Source: JAXLWB01 sp046328715 (GTDB lineage: Bacteria > Chloroflexota > Anaerolineae > Caldilineales > Caldilineaceae). From it: a stretch of DNA of 64,000 nucleotides. The notes under the pieces were generated by a model. The model did not search any database. It was not told where the DNA came from and worked only from the letters and a program-made list of their open reading frames with translations. The position numbers and the translations under genes are program-made. Position 1 is the first letter of the stretch; every line of letters starts with the position of its first letter. Location of the stretch: positions 167,995 through 231,994 of the forward strand of contig JAXLWB010000011.1 in assembly GCA_046328715.1 (NCBI GenBank). Direction: 5' to 3'. Of the stretch, positions 9,763 through 18,357 are shown one piece after another.

Positions 9763-10692
9763 ATGGCACAGATAGAGTTTCGAGCGATGAATTGCCAGAT
9801 GTTAGCGGTCGTTGATGCCCCAGACGGTGACGCACTGCTTGTCCAAGTTCCACAATGGTTTGAACAATGGGAACAGAGCTTCAGCCGCTTTCGGCCAATC
9901 AGTGAACTAAGTCAGCTCAATCGGCAGAGTGGCAGGTGGGTACATGTCAGCCCTGAACTTTTTGCCCTGATCGAGGCTGCACGTTGGGCGTCTGCCTTTA
10001 GCGAAGGATTGGTCTCACCCCTGATTCTCAACGCCTTGGAGCAATCCGGTTACGACCGCAGTTTTGAGCAGATCGACAGCAACATAGGACAAAATAAGGG
10101 GCAAGCACAGAACCAGACACTACTCACCGACTGGCGTACGGTCAAAGTAGATGCTATCCATCACAAGATCTGTCTGCCATCAGGTGCCCGACTTGATTTC
10201 GGTGGCATTGCCAAAGGCTGGTGCGCCGAACAGGCAGCACAGCGGTTGAGCCAACTCGGCCCTGCCCTGGTTGATGCTGGTGGCGATATGGCGATGGCTG
10301 GTCAACGTTCCGAACCTTGGCCAATTGCAATCGCCAGCCCCTTAGTACCGGACGAAGAGCTTGATTTATTGCTGATAGACGAGGGTGGTGTGGCAACGTC
10401 GGGACGGGACTATCGTCGTTGGCGGCACAATGGAGTTTGGCAACATCACATCCTCGATCCACGCAGTGGTCAGCCCGCCCAAACGGATGTGCTCAGCGCC
10501 ACCGTCGTGGCCCCAAAAATGTTATCAGCCGAATGTGCTGCAAAGGTCGTGATGATTCTGGGCAGTCGAGCGGGAATGCAATGGATCGAAATGCAGCTTG
10601 ACTTAGCTGCACTCGTGGTTCTGGAAAATGGCGAAATACTGCGCAGTCAACGGATGAATGAATATCTTTGGCAAGAGGCAACCCCACCCTAG
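9763..10692 (+). CDS. apbE: FAD:protein FMN transferase (ApbE family)
   Basis: The 309-residue product has the ApbE hallmarks: RFRPISELSQLN near the N terminus, LDFGGIAKGWCAEQAAQRL in the middle, DAGGDMAMAG, and HHILDPRSGQPA late. ApbE uses FAD to attach FMN covalently to a Thr of extracytoplasmic redox proteins and needs Mg2+. No lipobox is visible, so it may act in the cytoplasm or be exported without lipidation. The last residues ATPP and the TAG stop fall inside a dispersed repeat that begins at about 10680. The gene lies upstream of a ferric-reductase-like haem protein, its likely functional partner. Confidence 0.85.
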   Translation: MAQIEFRAMNCQMLAVVDAPDGDALLVQVPQWFEQWEQSFSRFRPISELSQLNRQSGRWVHVSPELFALIEAARWASAFSEGLVSPLILNALEQSGYDRSFEQIDSNIGQNKGQAQNQTLLTDWRTVKVDAIHHKICLPSGARLDFGGIAKGWCAEQAAQRLSQLGPALVDAGGDMAMAGQRSEPWPIAIASPLVPDEELDLLLIDEGGVATSGRDYRRWRHNGVWQHHILDPRSGQPAQTDVLSATVVAPKMLSAECAAKVVMILGSRAGMQWIEMQLDLAALVVLENGEILRSQRMNEYLWQEATPP

Positions 10693-10870
10693 CCCTCCCG
10701 TTCGGCTGAGACTTCGGCGAGCTCAGTCGAGTCGCTCACGTCGAAGCCAAACAAGCGAGGGAACCGTGACGGGAAGGATTGTGTCCTTGCTTCTATCAAC
10801 AGCAGAACAAAGCAAACTTTTCCCGTGACAGTCCCCTCCCTTACCAGGGGAGGGTTAGGGTGGGGTTGGT
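10680..10870. repeat. Dispersed ~180-bp repeat with inverted C/G-rich ends
   Basis: The element starts AACCCCACCCTAGCCCTCCC and ends GGGAGGGTTAGGGTGGGGTT, so its ends are near-perfect inverted copies. The interior shares GTGACGGGAAGGATT-type sequence with copies at 35.5 and 47.2-47.6 kb. Here an extra block of about 45 bases (TTCGGCTGAGACTTCGGCGA...) sits near the left end. It supplies the stop codon of apbE. Confidence 0.75.
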
Positions 10871-10883
10871 TTTTGCAGTTACA

Positions 10884-11651
10884 ATGGTACAGATGATGAA
10901 CGACAACTTGAGAAACAATATGCGCAACCAAGAGCTAGAAGAGTTACGCCCAGCCATCCCCTTCAGTATGGTGCTGGCTTGGCTCCTGATGATCGGTTTC
11001 GGGGTGGTTTTGTTTACCATGGCGCTGCCAAGTGCGTTTCCGCAGCTTGGCCAATCGCTGCTTGGTGACAAGCCTAAAGCCTTTTGGTTTCTCTCCCGCT
11101 CCAGCGCCTTCGCCGCCTTTGGTCTGCTCTGGTTGTCGATGGTCTTTGGCCTACTGATCACCAACAAACTCGCACGCATGTGGCCCGGCGGCCCAACAGC
11201 CTTTGATATGCATCAATATGTCAGCCTGCTCGGTCTCGGCTTTATCGTCTTTCATGCTTTGATCTTATTAGGCGATCAATATATCAATTACTCAGTCACT
11301 CAATTACTCGTGCCCTTTGCCAGCACTAATTATCGTCAACTCTCGGTAGCCTGGGGACAACTTGGCCTCTATGTTGCACTCCTCGTGAGTTTGAGCTTCT
11401 ATGTGCGGCGAACGATCACGCAGCAGATCTGGAAGCTGCTGCACTTTCTTAGCTTTGCGCTTTACCTGTTGGCGCTGGTCCACGGCCTGTGGAGTGGAAC
11501 CGACGCCTCTGCCTCGTGGGCTCAGCTCATTTACTGGTTTAGCGGCGGTAGCCTGCTCTTTCTCACCGTCTACCGCATTTTGAGCAAGTATGTCATTCAT
11601 GCCAAGAAGGCAGCAAAGGCGTCCGCAACAGGTGAACTGCGACCTTTGTAG
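10884..11651 (+). CDS. Ferric reductase-like transmembrane haem protein
   Basis: The ATG at 10884 is preferred to an upstream in-frame ATG at 10779 because the extra 35 codons lie inside a dispersed repeat. The 255-residue product has about six membrane helices. Histidines suited to bis-haem ligation appear in FDMHQYVSLLGLGFIVFHALILLG-type helix pairs (split here: FDMHQYVSLL then FIVFHALILL) and in WKLLHFLSFALYLLALVHG. This is the pattern of the ferric reductase/MsrQ-like transmembrane domain. No FAD or NAD domain is fused. Together with ApbE and PepSY it suggests transmembrane electron transfer to an extracytoplasmic acceptor. Confidence 0.75.
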   Translation: MVQMMNDNLRNNMRNQELEELRPAIPFSMVLAWLLMIGFGVVLFTMALPSAFPQLGQSLLGDKPKAFWFLSRSSAFAAFGLLWLSMVFGLLITNKLARMWPGGPTAFDMHQYVSLLGLGFIVFHALILLGDQYINYSVTQLLVPFASTNYRQLSVAWGQLGLYVALLVSLSFYVRRTITQQIWKLLHFLSFALYLLALVHGLWSGTDASASWAQLIYWFSGGSLLFLTVYRILSKYVIHAKKAAKASATGELRPL

Positions 11652-11731
11652 TCAAAAGCCAGAGGTCAGTGGTCAAACAGACAGACTTGTGACTCATGAC
11701 TACTAATGACCGACCACTGACCACTGATTCC

Positions 11732-12409
11732 TCACTCCTCTGTCTCACTCTCCGTACCCAGCAGATGGCGATTTTGTACCCAGCGTACCAGCATGTAGGT
11801 TACATAGCTCCACAGCGCACCTGCCATCCACGCCGCCAGCACATCACTAGGGTAGTGAACCCCCAGATAGACGCGGCTGAGCCCAATCAACAAGCCCCAA
11901 ATGGCAGCGCCTATCGCCCAACCAAAGCGCCGTTGCTGCCACAAAAAGAGTGCAATCACCCCATACATCGTGATGCCAGCAATCGAGTGACCGCTGGGAA
12001 AGCTGTAGCCGCCGACGACCACAAGCGGTGTAAAGAGGGTTGGGCGAGGGCGAACAAAGATTGATTTCAGCAGCAGATTAAGCAGCCCCGAGCCGAGAAA
12101 GCAGATCGCCAAAATCGCGACCCATTGCGGTTGATTTTGCACCCACAGCCAGATTACAAACACGGCAAAGATCAAGAACGCCCCATTCCCGCCAGTGAAG
12201 GTGATAAAACGAACCACTTGCGTAAGCCAGGGATTGGCCAGGCGATGAATTGCCAGCGCAATCGCCTGATCCCACCAAAAGCCTTCGAGAAACCAAACGT
12301 CCTCGGCTAATTCTAGAAAGATGACGGTTGGCACGGCAACGATTAACAGCGCAACGATCTGCGCCCGGGATGGGATAAACCTGAAAAAACGATTTGTGCT
12401 ACGGTTCAT
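11732..12409 (-). CDS. PAP2 superfamily phosphatase, membrane-bound
   Basis: The 225-residue product has five or six membrane segments and all three PAP2 motifs: KSIFVRPRP (KX6RP), YSFPSGHS (PSGH) and SRVYLGVHYPSD (SRX5HX3D). Such enzymes dephosphorylate lipid phosphates such as undecaprenyl pyrophosphate or phosphatidate with a phosphohistidine intermediate. Its ATG overlaps the TGA of the upstream fusion gene (ATGA at 12406-12409), so the two are translationally coupled. This coupling hints that its substrate is linked to the fusion enzyme, but that is inference. Confidence 0.85.
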   Translation of the reverse strand: MNRSTNRFFRFIPSRAQIVALLIVAVPTVIFLELAEDVWFLEGFWWDQAIALAIHRLANPWLTQVVRFITFTGGNGAFLIFAVFVIWLWVQNQPQWVAILAICFLGSGLLNLLLKSIFVRPRPTLFTPLVVVGGYSFPSGHSIAGITMYGVIALFLWQQRRFGWAIGAAIWGLLIGLSRVYLGVHYPSDVLAAWMAGALWSYVTYMLVRWVQNRHLLGTESETEE

Positions 12410-15400
12410 AGCTGCAACGCATCCTCACCTAGTACCTTATCCAACGTCCCCACAAAATGATCGGCATCTGCCTCGTTCCAAATAATTGGCGGCTTGATCT
12501 TGAGCACATTGTGGTAGGGGCCGTCGGTACTGACCAGGATGCCAAACTCCTTCATGCGATTGGAAACATAGGAGGCGTGGTCGCCTGCCGGTTCCACTGT
12601 TTCTCGGTCCAACACCAATTCGATGCCAATATACAATCCCAGCCCGCGCACGTCGCCGATCAGCGGATGGCGATCCATTAACTGACGGCAGTTGTCCATG
12701 ATGCGGTTGCCGATACGCAGCGCATTGGCCTGCAACTCTTCCTGCTCGATTACATCCAGCACAGCCAGACCGATCTCGCAAGAGACAGGATTGCCGCCAA
12801 AGGTGTTGAAATACTCCATGCCGTTGGCAAAGGCATCGGCGATTTGGGGTGTCGTCACCACCGCTGCCAACGGATGGCCGTTGCCAAAGGGTTTGCCCAT
12901 TGTCACGATGTCGGGAATCACTCCCTGGGTTTGAAAGCCCCAAAAGTGCGAACCCGCGCGGCCAAAGCCTACCTGCACCTCGTCGGCAATGCAGACACCT
13001 CCTGCCGCCCGTATATGCTTAAACGCCTCCGCCATGTAGCCGTCGGGTAGCACGATCTGTCCACCGCAGCCGATCATCGATTCGCAGATGAAGCCGGCTG
13101 GGGAGAATAAGGCATCTCCTTGTCTCCTTGTCTCCTTGTCTCCTTGTCTTTCTAATTCCCCAATTACTCGTTTCACATCTTCCGCATACAACCTTCCCGT
13201 CTCGTATCCATACCCTTTGAATCTTCCCCGATACGGGTCGGGCATCTCGGCCATCCGCACCCAATGCGGCGCGCCGACACCACCAGGGCCATTGTGTTTA
13301 TATGGGCTGACCTCGATCAGCGTCTGCGTGTTGCCGTGGTAGCCTGCATCGACGCAGATCATACCGAAGCGCCCGGTGTAGGTACGAGCGAGACGGATCG
13401 CCAGTTCATTGGCCTCGCTGCCCGAGCAGACAAAGAAGCAGACGCTCAGCGGTTCGGGCAAGGTGGCGCAAAGCCGTTCCGCCAGTTGGTTGAGGCTGTC
13501 GTGTAGATAGCGCGTGTTGGTGTTGAGAATGCTCATCTGCCGCTGCCCTGCCCGCACCACATGCGGATGGCAGTGACCGACATGGCAGACATTGTTGACA
13601 CCATCCAAATAGGCCCGCCCAGTATCATCGTAGAGATATTGCCCTCGGCCCCGTACAATCTTGAGTGGCTGGCCGTAGGAGATACTCAAGTTGCGCCCGA
13701 TGCGCGCTTGGCGCGCATGTAGCGTTGCCTCTTTGCTCGGCGTAGGCTTAGGAAAACACTCGGCAGGGATGCGCAGGACTAAATTCGGGTCAGGGCAGAG
13801 CCCAAGCCAAATTTCCTTTTGAGTGGCACGCGCCACTCCGTTGAAATCGTAGCCCAACCCCAAATGATCGACGATGATCTGAAAATGCAGATGAGGCGTC
13901 CAGTTGCCGTTGATTGGCTGCGCTCCGATCCAGCCGATACGCTGGCCAGCCGCGACTGTCTGTCCTGCCTTCAACCCATCCAGCGATTCGAGGGCAAGAT
14001 GCCCGTAGAGCGTATAGAAAGGCGTGCCATCGTCGGTGTGATGCTCCAGCATGATCACTGGACCGTAGTCGTAATCGGCAGCGTTGTTGTGAAAGCTATG
14101 AACCGTGCCCGGCAACGGTGCAAAGATCGGCTCGCCTGCGGGTATGAAGAGATCGACACCCAGATGGATCGTGCGCCGCTCGGCAGTCGGGCTGCCGTCA
14201 TTTCTGAATGCTTCTCCGTTGTAGATCATCCTCGCTTCGCCATAGCCGCCAAAGCCAAACTCTGCCCCCGCCGCAGCAATCTGCTCAAAGACGCAGCATG
14301 CGGTAGACTCACTCACCAGGTCCATTGGGTCGGGGAGAAAGCTGCTGCTTACGCTAAGGTCAATGTGAAAACCGGCCTGGGGAGGTGAAGAGATGGGGAA
14401 ATGGGGCGATTGGGAGCGTAGGTAATTGGTAATCTTCTGCGTGTTCGGATGTGTATCCAGTCCACACGCCACCCGCAACATGCAACTCGCCAGCGTTGGA
14501 TGAGTCTTATCTAGTTTTTCGAGAGCTTCCCACGCTGGTCGTTCGCTGATCGAGAGATACTCATCCTCTGGACGGGCGGCAGCTTGATGGGCAGAATGAC
14601 AGACGCTCATACAGAGACGGGCGCAGACCAGGTCGAAGAGAGTATTGATCTCTGCTTCGGATAGTGGATAGACGCTGTGAAAACCCCTGACGACTTGGGT
14701 AATCGCCGCCAGGGGATCTTCCTTGTCGAGCAGGGCGTAAGCGGCAGCAATTGCCGGTTCGCAGACGACAAAGCTCTCAATCATGTCGCCCCAATCGAGG
14801 ACGCCACTAATTTTCGTGTAGCGGCATTTGGGGTTCTTCGGGTCACCTGGGTCTACCAACACATTGTAGTCGTTGGCATCGCCTTGAATTACGCCGCGGC
14901 GCAGGCGGATCGTCATCTGTGTCCACTGTCGCTCGAAACGCGAAAGAAAACGTTCGACTAAGGCTCGGTGTGTTTCATCCTTGATTTCATCCTTATACAT
15001 GCGGATCTCACGCGGGGCGTTGGCCACATCCCAATGAAAATCCCGTTGCACAGCCGGATGCGTAAACCCAGTCAACGCCTTGTCAAGCTCTCCCATCACC
15101 CGCCCCAAATCAAAAAGTAACGCTTCGGACTGTACTTTCACCGTCCCCAATGGCACGCCTTCTAACCAAGTTAGCAAACGGACGAAGTGGGGCTGGCCGT
15201 TGATGTCGGTTGTAGAAATTAGCTGCTTATCGAGATTGGAGATTGGAGATTGAGAGATTTCGTAATCCGTATTTCGTATTTCGTATTTCACTGCCTGCAT
15301 TGCTTCATTCTGCGCTTCCAGAAAGGCCAACGACTCGTTGGGATTGGCGATCTTGAGAACGTAGTATTTGCCATCGTCGGCGCTGAGTTTGAAATTTTGG

Positions 15401-15510
15401 TCACGCTCGCTGGGCAAGGGGCTAGCGCTGGCGTGGATGCCGTAGAGATCACGGGTAAGCGTTGCGGCTTCTTCGAGCGAAAGGCGGGGGGCAGATTGGA
15501 CAAGCGACAT
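12406..15510 (-). CDS. Fusion: APH-type kinase, M23 peptidase domain, class III aminotransferase/phospholyase
   Basis: A GGAGA ribosome site precedes the ATG of this 1034-residue protein. Residues 1-370 are an aminoglycoside-phosphotransferase-like kinase with VIQGDANDYNVLVD (catalytic Asp211; the usual His before Gly-Asp is Gln) and SGVLDWGDM (Asp239), closest in style to hydroxylysine kinases. Residues about 400-590 form an M23 (lysostaphin-type) domain with HLGVD (His449, Asp453) and HLHF (His540, His542). Residues about 605-1034 are a class III PLP enzyme with TMGKPFGNGHP (Lys873 as Schiff-base lysine), related to ethanolamine-phosphate and phosphohydroxylysine phospholyases. Three short repeat-derived inserts interrupt it without breaking the frame, at about 13115-13150, 14386-14440 and 15232-15290. 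Sequential phosphorylation and phospholysis of an amino alcohol is inferred. Confidence 0.85.
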   Translation of the reverse strand: MSLVQSAPRLSLEEAATLTRDLYGIHASASPLPSERDQNFKLSADDGKYYVLKIANPNESLAFLEAQNEAMQAVKYEIRNTDYEISQSPISNLDKQLISTTDINGQPHFVRLLTWLEGVPLGTVKVQSEALLFDLGRVMGELDKALTGFTHPAVQRDFHWDVANAPREIRMYKDEIKDETHRALVERFLSRFERQWTQMTIRLRRGVIQGDANDYNVLVDPGDPKNPKCRYTKISGVLDWGDMIESFVVCEPAIAAAYALLDKEDPLAAITQVVRGFHSVYPLSEAEINTLFDLVCARLCMSVCHSAHQAAARPEDEYLSISERPAWEALEKLDKTHPTLASCMLRVACGLDTHPNTQKITNYLRSQSPHFPISSPPQAGFHIDLSVSSSFLPDPMDLVSESTACCVFEQIAAAGAEFGFGGYGEARMIYNGEAFRNDGSPTAERRTIHLGVDLFIPAGEPIFAPLPGTVHSFHNNAADYDYGPVIMLEHHTDDGTPFYTLYGHLALESLDGLKAGQTVAAGQRIGWIGAQPINGNWTPHLHFQIIVDHLGLGYDFNGVARATQKEIWLGLCPDPNLVLRIPAECFPKPTPSKEATLHARQARIGRNLSISYGQPLKIVRGRGQYLYDDTGRAYLDGVNNVCHVGHCHPHVVRAGQRQMSILNTNTRYLHDSLNQLAERLCATLPEPLSVCFFVCSGSEANELAIRLARTYTGRFGMICVDAGYHGNTQTLIEVSPYKHNGPGGVGAPHWVRMAEMPDPYRGRFKGYGYETGRLYAEDVKRVIGELERQGDKETRRQGDALFSPAGFICESMIGCGGQIVLPDGYMAEAFKHIRAAGGVCIADEVQVGFGRAGSHFWGFQTQGVIPDIVTMGKPFGNGHPLAAVVTTPQIADAFANGMEYFNTFGGNPVSCEIGLAVLDVIEQEELQANALRIGNRIMDNCRQLMDRHPLIGDVRGLGLYIGIELVLDRETVEPAGDHASYVSNRMKEFGILVSTDGPYHNVLKIKPPIIWNEADADHFVGTLDKVLGEDALQL
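13115..13150. repeat. In-frame octamer repeat TCTCCTTG inside a coding region
   Basis: Four head-to-tail copies of TCTCCTTG lie in the aminotransferase domain and are translated on the minus strand as the hydrophilic stretch RQGDKETRRQGD. This is a class of short tandem repeat I know from Chloroflexota and cyanobacteria. The frame is kept on both sides. Confidence 0.75.
15232..15290. repeat. In-frame short repeats (GAGATTG and ATTTCGT units) inside a coding region
   Basis: Three GAGATTG(G) units followed by several ATTTCGTA units encode VKYEIRNTDYEISQSPISNL in the kinase domain of the fusion gene. The same kind of unit lies between genes at about 25400-25440. Confidence 0.7.
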
Positions 15511-15687
15511 GGAAATCTCCGATAGATGAACGTTTGCAATTGATATCGGAGATTATGCCATGAAGAGCGGAAGAGCGGAAGAGAAATTCCTGGAGTAATT
15601 GTGATTTCAGGGGCAATAGGCTACAATATAATCAAGTTAAGGACAGTAATCTAGCGTGGTAACAGAGAGGTTCGTAAGGAGCAAACG

Positions 15688-15982
15688 ATGTCGGTGAACC
15701 TAGCTACTTATGAGGAGATTGTACAAACAGTACAGCGCTGGCCTGCTGCAGAAAGCCTTTCTCGCAGTTGATACCTGTTTGCAAGCCTTCGAAGTGTGTA
15801 CAGTCGATAAGACAACCCTTGCCTATGCTCGTACACTTCAAGGTTCTGATTTTGAGGATAATTTGCAAATTGCCTGTGCTGTCCATGCTCAACTGGATGC
15901 GATTGTAACACGCGATCTCACTGGCTTTAAGGCATCTTCAATTGTTGTTTATGATGCCTCTCAGATGTTGCAGCAATTGTAA
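15688..15982 (+). pseudogene. Collapsed antitoxin-PIN toxin remnant
   Basis: An ATG at 15688 behind TAAGGA opens a 27-codon frame (MSVNLATYEEIVQTVQRWPA...) like the start of a type II antitoxin; it stops at 15771. A second frame from about 15745 to 15982 encodes the C-terminal half of a PIN-domain toxin: YARTLQGSDFEDNLQIACAV and LDAIVTRDLTGF, including the acidic residues of the PIN site. The antitoxin end and the toxin start are missing, so one internal deletion probably joined the two genes. A translated 90-codon frame from 15710 exists but is unlikely to fold as a PIN domain. Confidence 0.65.
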
Positions 15983-16016
15983 GATACTACATATTACATC
16001 CACGTAAGCAGATACT

Positions 16017-16148
16017 CTACCTCCCCGCCAACCCCATCAGTGCGATCCCACGAATAAAATACTTTTGTGCAATAAAAAAGAGTATAATCACAGGTACAAG
16101 CGCCACCGTTGAAACGGCCATCACCAGGTGCCATTGGTTGCCGTAGCG
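16017..16148 (-). pseudogene. C-terminal remnant of a sugar ABC transporter permease (MalG type)
   Basis: Reading the minus strand directly after the stop of the URO-D-like gene, and in the same frame, gives RYGNQWHLVMAVSTVALVPV followed by IILFFIAQKYFIRGIALMGL and a stop at 16017-16019. That is the typical last helix and tail of carbohydrate ABC permeases of the MalG/binding-protein-dependent family. No start or earlier part of the permease exists here, so a deletion removed it together with any partner genes. Confidence 0.75.
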
Positions 16149-17219
16149 TTACTGATACGCTCCCAATTCCTTCGCCAGATTGACAATCGCCTGGAAGTTC
16201 TCCAGACTTACGCTCGACGGCACCGAGTGGTCAGAGGAAAAGATGTAGCCACCCGACTCCTTGACCACCGGGATCACTTTGCGCATCTCAGCTTCAATGG
16301 CATCGCGCTGATCCCATAGCACTGCGTTGATGCCGCCATGCAACACCAGATCCTTGCCCACCGTCTGCTTGAGATGAGCTGGATCCATCCCGGCCTTCAC
16401 CTCCAGCGGATTTAGGGCGTCCAATCCCATGCTGACCAACTCTGGCACAAATTGGTTGATGTCGCCACAGGAGTGCAGATGCGCCTTGATGCCCTTGGCA
16501 TGGGCCCAATCGATGGCGCGCTGGTGGAAGGGTTTGAGTACCTCGCGATACATGCGCAACGAGAAGAAGGAATGATGCTTGTAACCCATATCGTCCCACC
16601 AAAAGACCGAGTCAAATTTGTAGCCCGCTTCCCAAACCATGTCGAGCAAGGCCAGATTGACATCAAGCAGATGGGAGAACATATCCGAGCACCATTCGGG
16701 GTCGTCACTCAACGAGTAGAGCATGCGCTCGGTGCCGATGATCCAAGAATGGGTGACATCAAAACCAAACCAGAGCGCCGCCCGCAGCCAATAGCCTTCC
16801 TTTTTCCAGATTGGATAATTTTGGCGCAGCCAATCCCACGGAATCCGGTCCGGCGTGGGCGTCATCAATGCTTTGGCTTTTTCCCAACTGTCGCGGTCAA
16901 CAATCGTAAAATCGAGAAATTGTGGGGTGGAGGCGGCGTGTTTCCAGGTCTTTTGGGTCACGCCCCATTCGCTGATGATGGTTTTGTAGCTGTCGGTCTC
17001 TTCAAGCGTGCGGCGTGGGTAACGAGGAGAATTGTCTACATGAATCATGGCCGTGTGGTCGAGGCCGAAATAATCCACGAAGCTAACATCTTGGGGCATT
17101 CCTTCGCGCTGCCAGCGTTCAATGGTAGCATCCCAGGGGTCATCAATGATCGGGATGCGATCTGCCTCACGATGTTCAAACATTCGTGTGAACCGTTCGT
17201 GACTGGTCATCTCTTTCAT
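16149..17219 (-). CDS. Uroporphyrinogen decarboxylase (URO-D)-superfamily protein
   Basis: The 356-residue product has the URO-D/methyltransferase barrel pattern: ERFTRMFEHREADRIPIIDD at the N terminus, DDMGYKHHSFFSLRMYREVL, AHLHSCGDINQFVPELVSMG and LNPLEVKAGMDP in the middle and YIFSSDHSVPSSVSLENF at the end. His-Ser-Cys-Gly-Asp is the usual metal-site region of the corrinoid/URO-D-like group rather than of true HemE. Its placement next to a sugar kinase, phosphomannose isomerase and a lost sugar permease suggests a role in carbohydrate or methyl-group metabolism; the reaction is unknown. Confidence 0.75.
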   Translation of the reverse strand: MKEMTSHERFTRMFEHREADRIPIIDDPWDATIERWQREGMPQDVSFVDYFGLDHTAMIHVDNSPRYPRRTLEETDSYKTIISEWGVTQKTWKHAASTPQFLDFTIVDRDSWEKAKALMTPTPDRIPWDWLRQNYPIWKKEGYWLRAALWFGFDVTHSWIIGTERMLYSLSDDPEWCSDMFSHLLDVNLALLDMVWEAGYKFDSVFWWDDMGYKHHSFFSLRMYREVLKPFHQRAIDWAHAKGIKAHLHSCGDINQFVPELVSMGLDALNPLEVKAGMDPAHLKQTVGKDLVLHGGINAVLWDQRDAIEAEMRKVIPVVKESGGYIFSSDHSVPSSVSLENFQAIVNLAKELGAYQ

Positions 17220-17382
17220 AAATTACCTATTGCAGCGGATATGAAGGCGCAAAACGGTCACTGCTCCCACCTGCGTCCTAACATGTGCATAGATTCTTTT
17301 GTTAGCGATGTGTATTGACAATATTATAGCATAGGAAAATTGATTTTATCCGATGAGATTTTACAAAAATAAAGTGCAGACC

Positions 17383-18357
17383 CTACACTGCATCCTTCTG
17401 CTGGCGTAACCGCTGTAAGGCTGCCGCATCGACTGTGATGCCGGCTTGTTTCAAGGCCAGGATGCAGGATCCGAGCACAGGGGGCAACTCCGGCATGACG
17501 ATTCGGCTCCAGGGCAGAATCTCATGTAAGGTGTGGCGGAAGGGTCCTAGAATCGTTTCGCCTGCCCGCCAGATTCCGCCGGTGAGCGTCACTTCGCAGC
17601 CGACGTTGGCCCAGCCGAGATGGTGGGCCACTGCGCGTACCATCAGCGCCAAGTCGTGTGTGCCTTGTTCGACCACCTGTTGTGCCGTTACATCGCCTGC
17701 AGCGGCGGCATCAAAGACCAAGGGCGCAAAGGCTGCCAGTTCGGCTTTGGAGACGCCCTGGGTATACAGGCGGTTGTGAACATCGATCATCTGTTGGATG
17801 CCCAGTCGCTGCCGCACCGTCTCGACCAACGTAGAACTCCAACGTCCATCATAGGCACCCATCGCCAGCCGGATCGCATTGCAGCCAAACCAATAGCTGC
17901 TGCCCTCATCCGAGATCAGATGGCCCCAACCGCCCGCCTGCCAGCGTTCTCCTGCTTCATTCAGCCCAAAACAAGAGGAGCCTGTGCCGGCAATCAAAGC
18001 AATGCCAGGGCGACCGGAAAGCCCGCCCGTTAACGAGGCACGGATATCGTGATCGACGCCAATGTTCTCGCCAAACTGCAAGTGTTGGGCAATCGTGCGG
18101 ACGATGTTGCGGTCCGCCTCGGAAACGACGCCCGCCATGCCAAAGAAGACACTGGTGAAGGGGGCGTCAGGCAACTTTGCCTTGCTGCGTGCTGCGCTCA
18201 CTGCCTCGCCAATGCTGCGGGTTGCTCCTTCGGCTCCGACGCTGTCGATGCCCGATGGCCCAGCGTGACCAATGCCCAGGATGAGCCCCGTTTCGTCACA
18301 GATGACAGTGCGCGTGTGCGTGCCACCCCCATCCACTCCCAAAAAGATGCGTCTCAT
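17383..18357 (-). CDS. BadF/BadG/BcrA/BcrD-type ATPase, N-acetylglucosamine kinase-like
   Basis: The ATG at 18357 is chosen because it overlaps the stop of the preceding gene (ATGA) and begins the family start MRRIFLGVDGGGTHT; an ATG eight codons earlier is inside that gene. The 324-residue product has the two ASKHA phosphate motifs, VDGGGTHTRTV and ALIAGTGSSCFG, and the phrase WGHLISDEGSSYW seen in GlcNAc kinases. It would phosphorylate an amino sugar or related sugar with ATP. It is the last gene of a tightly overlapping operon with two mannose-phosphate isomerase-type genes. Confidence 0.8.
   Translation of the reverse strand: MRRIFLGVDGGGTHTRTVICDETGLILGIGHAGPSGIDSVGAEGATRSIGEAVSAARSKAKLPDAPFTSVFFGMAGVVSEADRNIVRTIAQHLQFGENIGVDHDIRASLTGGLSGRPGIALIAGTGSSCFGLNEAGERWQAGGWGHLISDEGSSYWFGCNAIRLAMGAYDGRWSSTLVETVRQRLGIQQMIDVHNRLYTQGVSKAELAAFAPLVFDAAAAGDVTAQQVVEQGTHDLALMVRAVAHHLGWANVGCEVTLTGGIWRAGETILGPFRHTLHEILPWSRIVMPELPPVLGSCILALKQAGITVDAAALQRLRQQKDAV

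Noticed and set aside
10779..10883. N-terminal extension of the ferric-reductase-like protein
   Set aside because: The extra codons are the inside of a dispersed repeat with no ribosome site.
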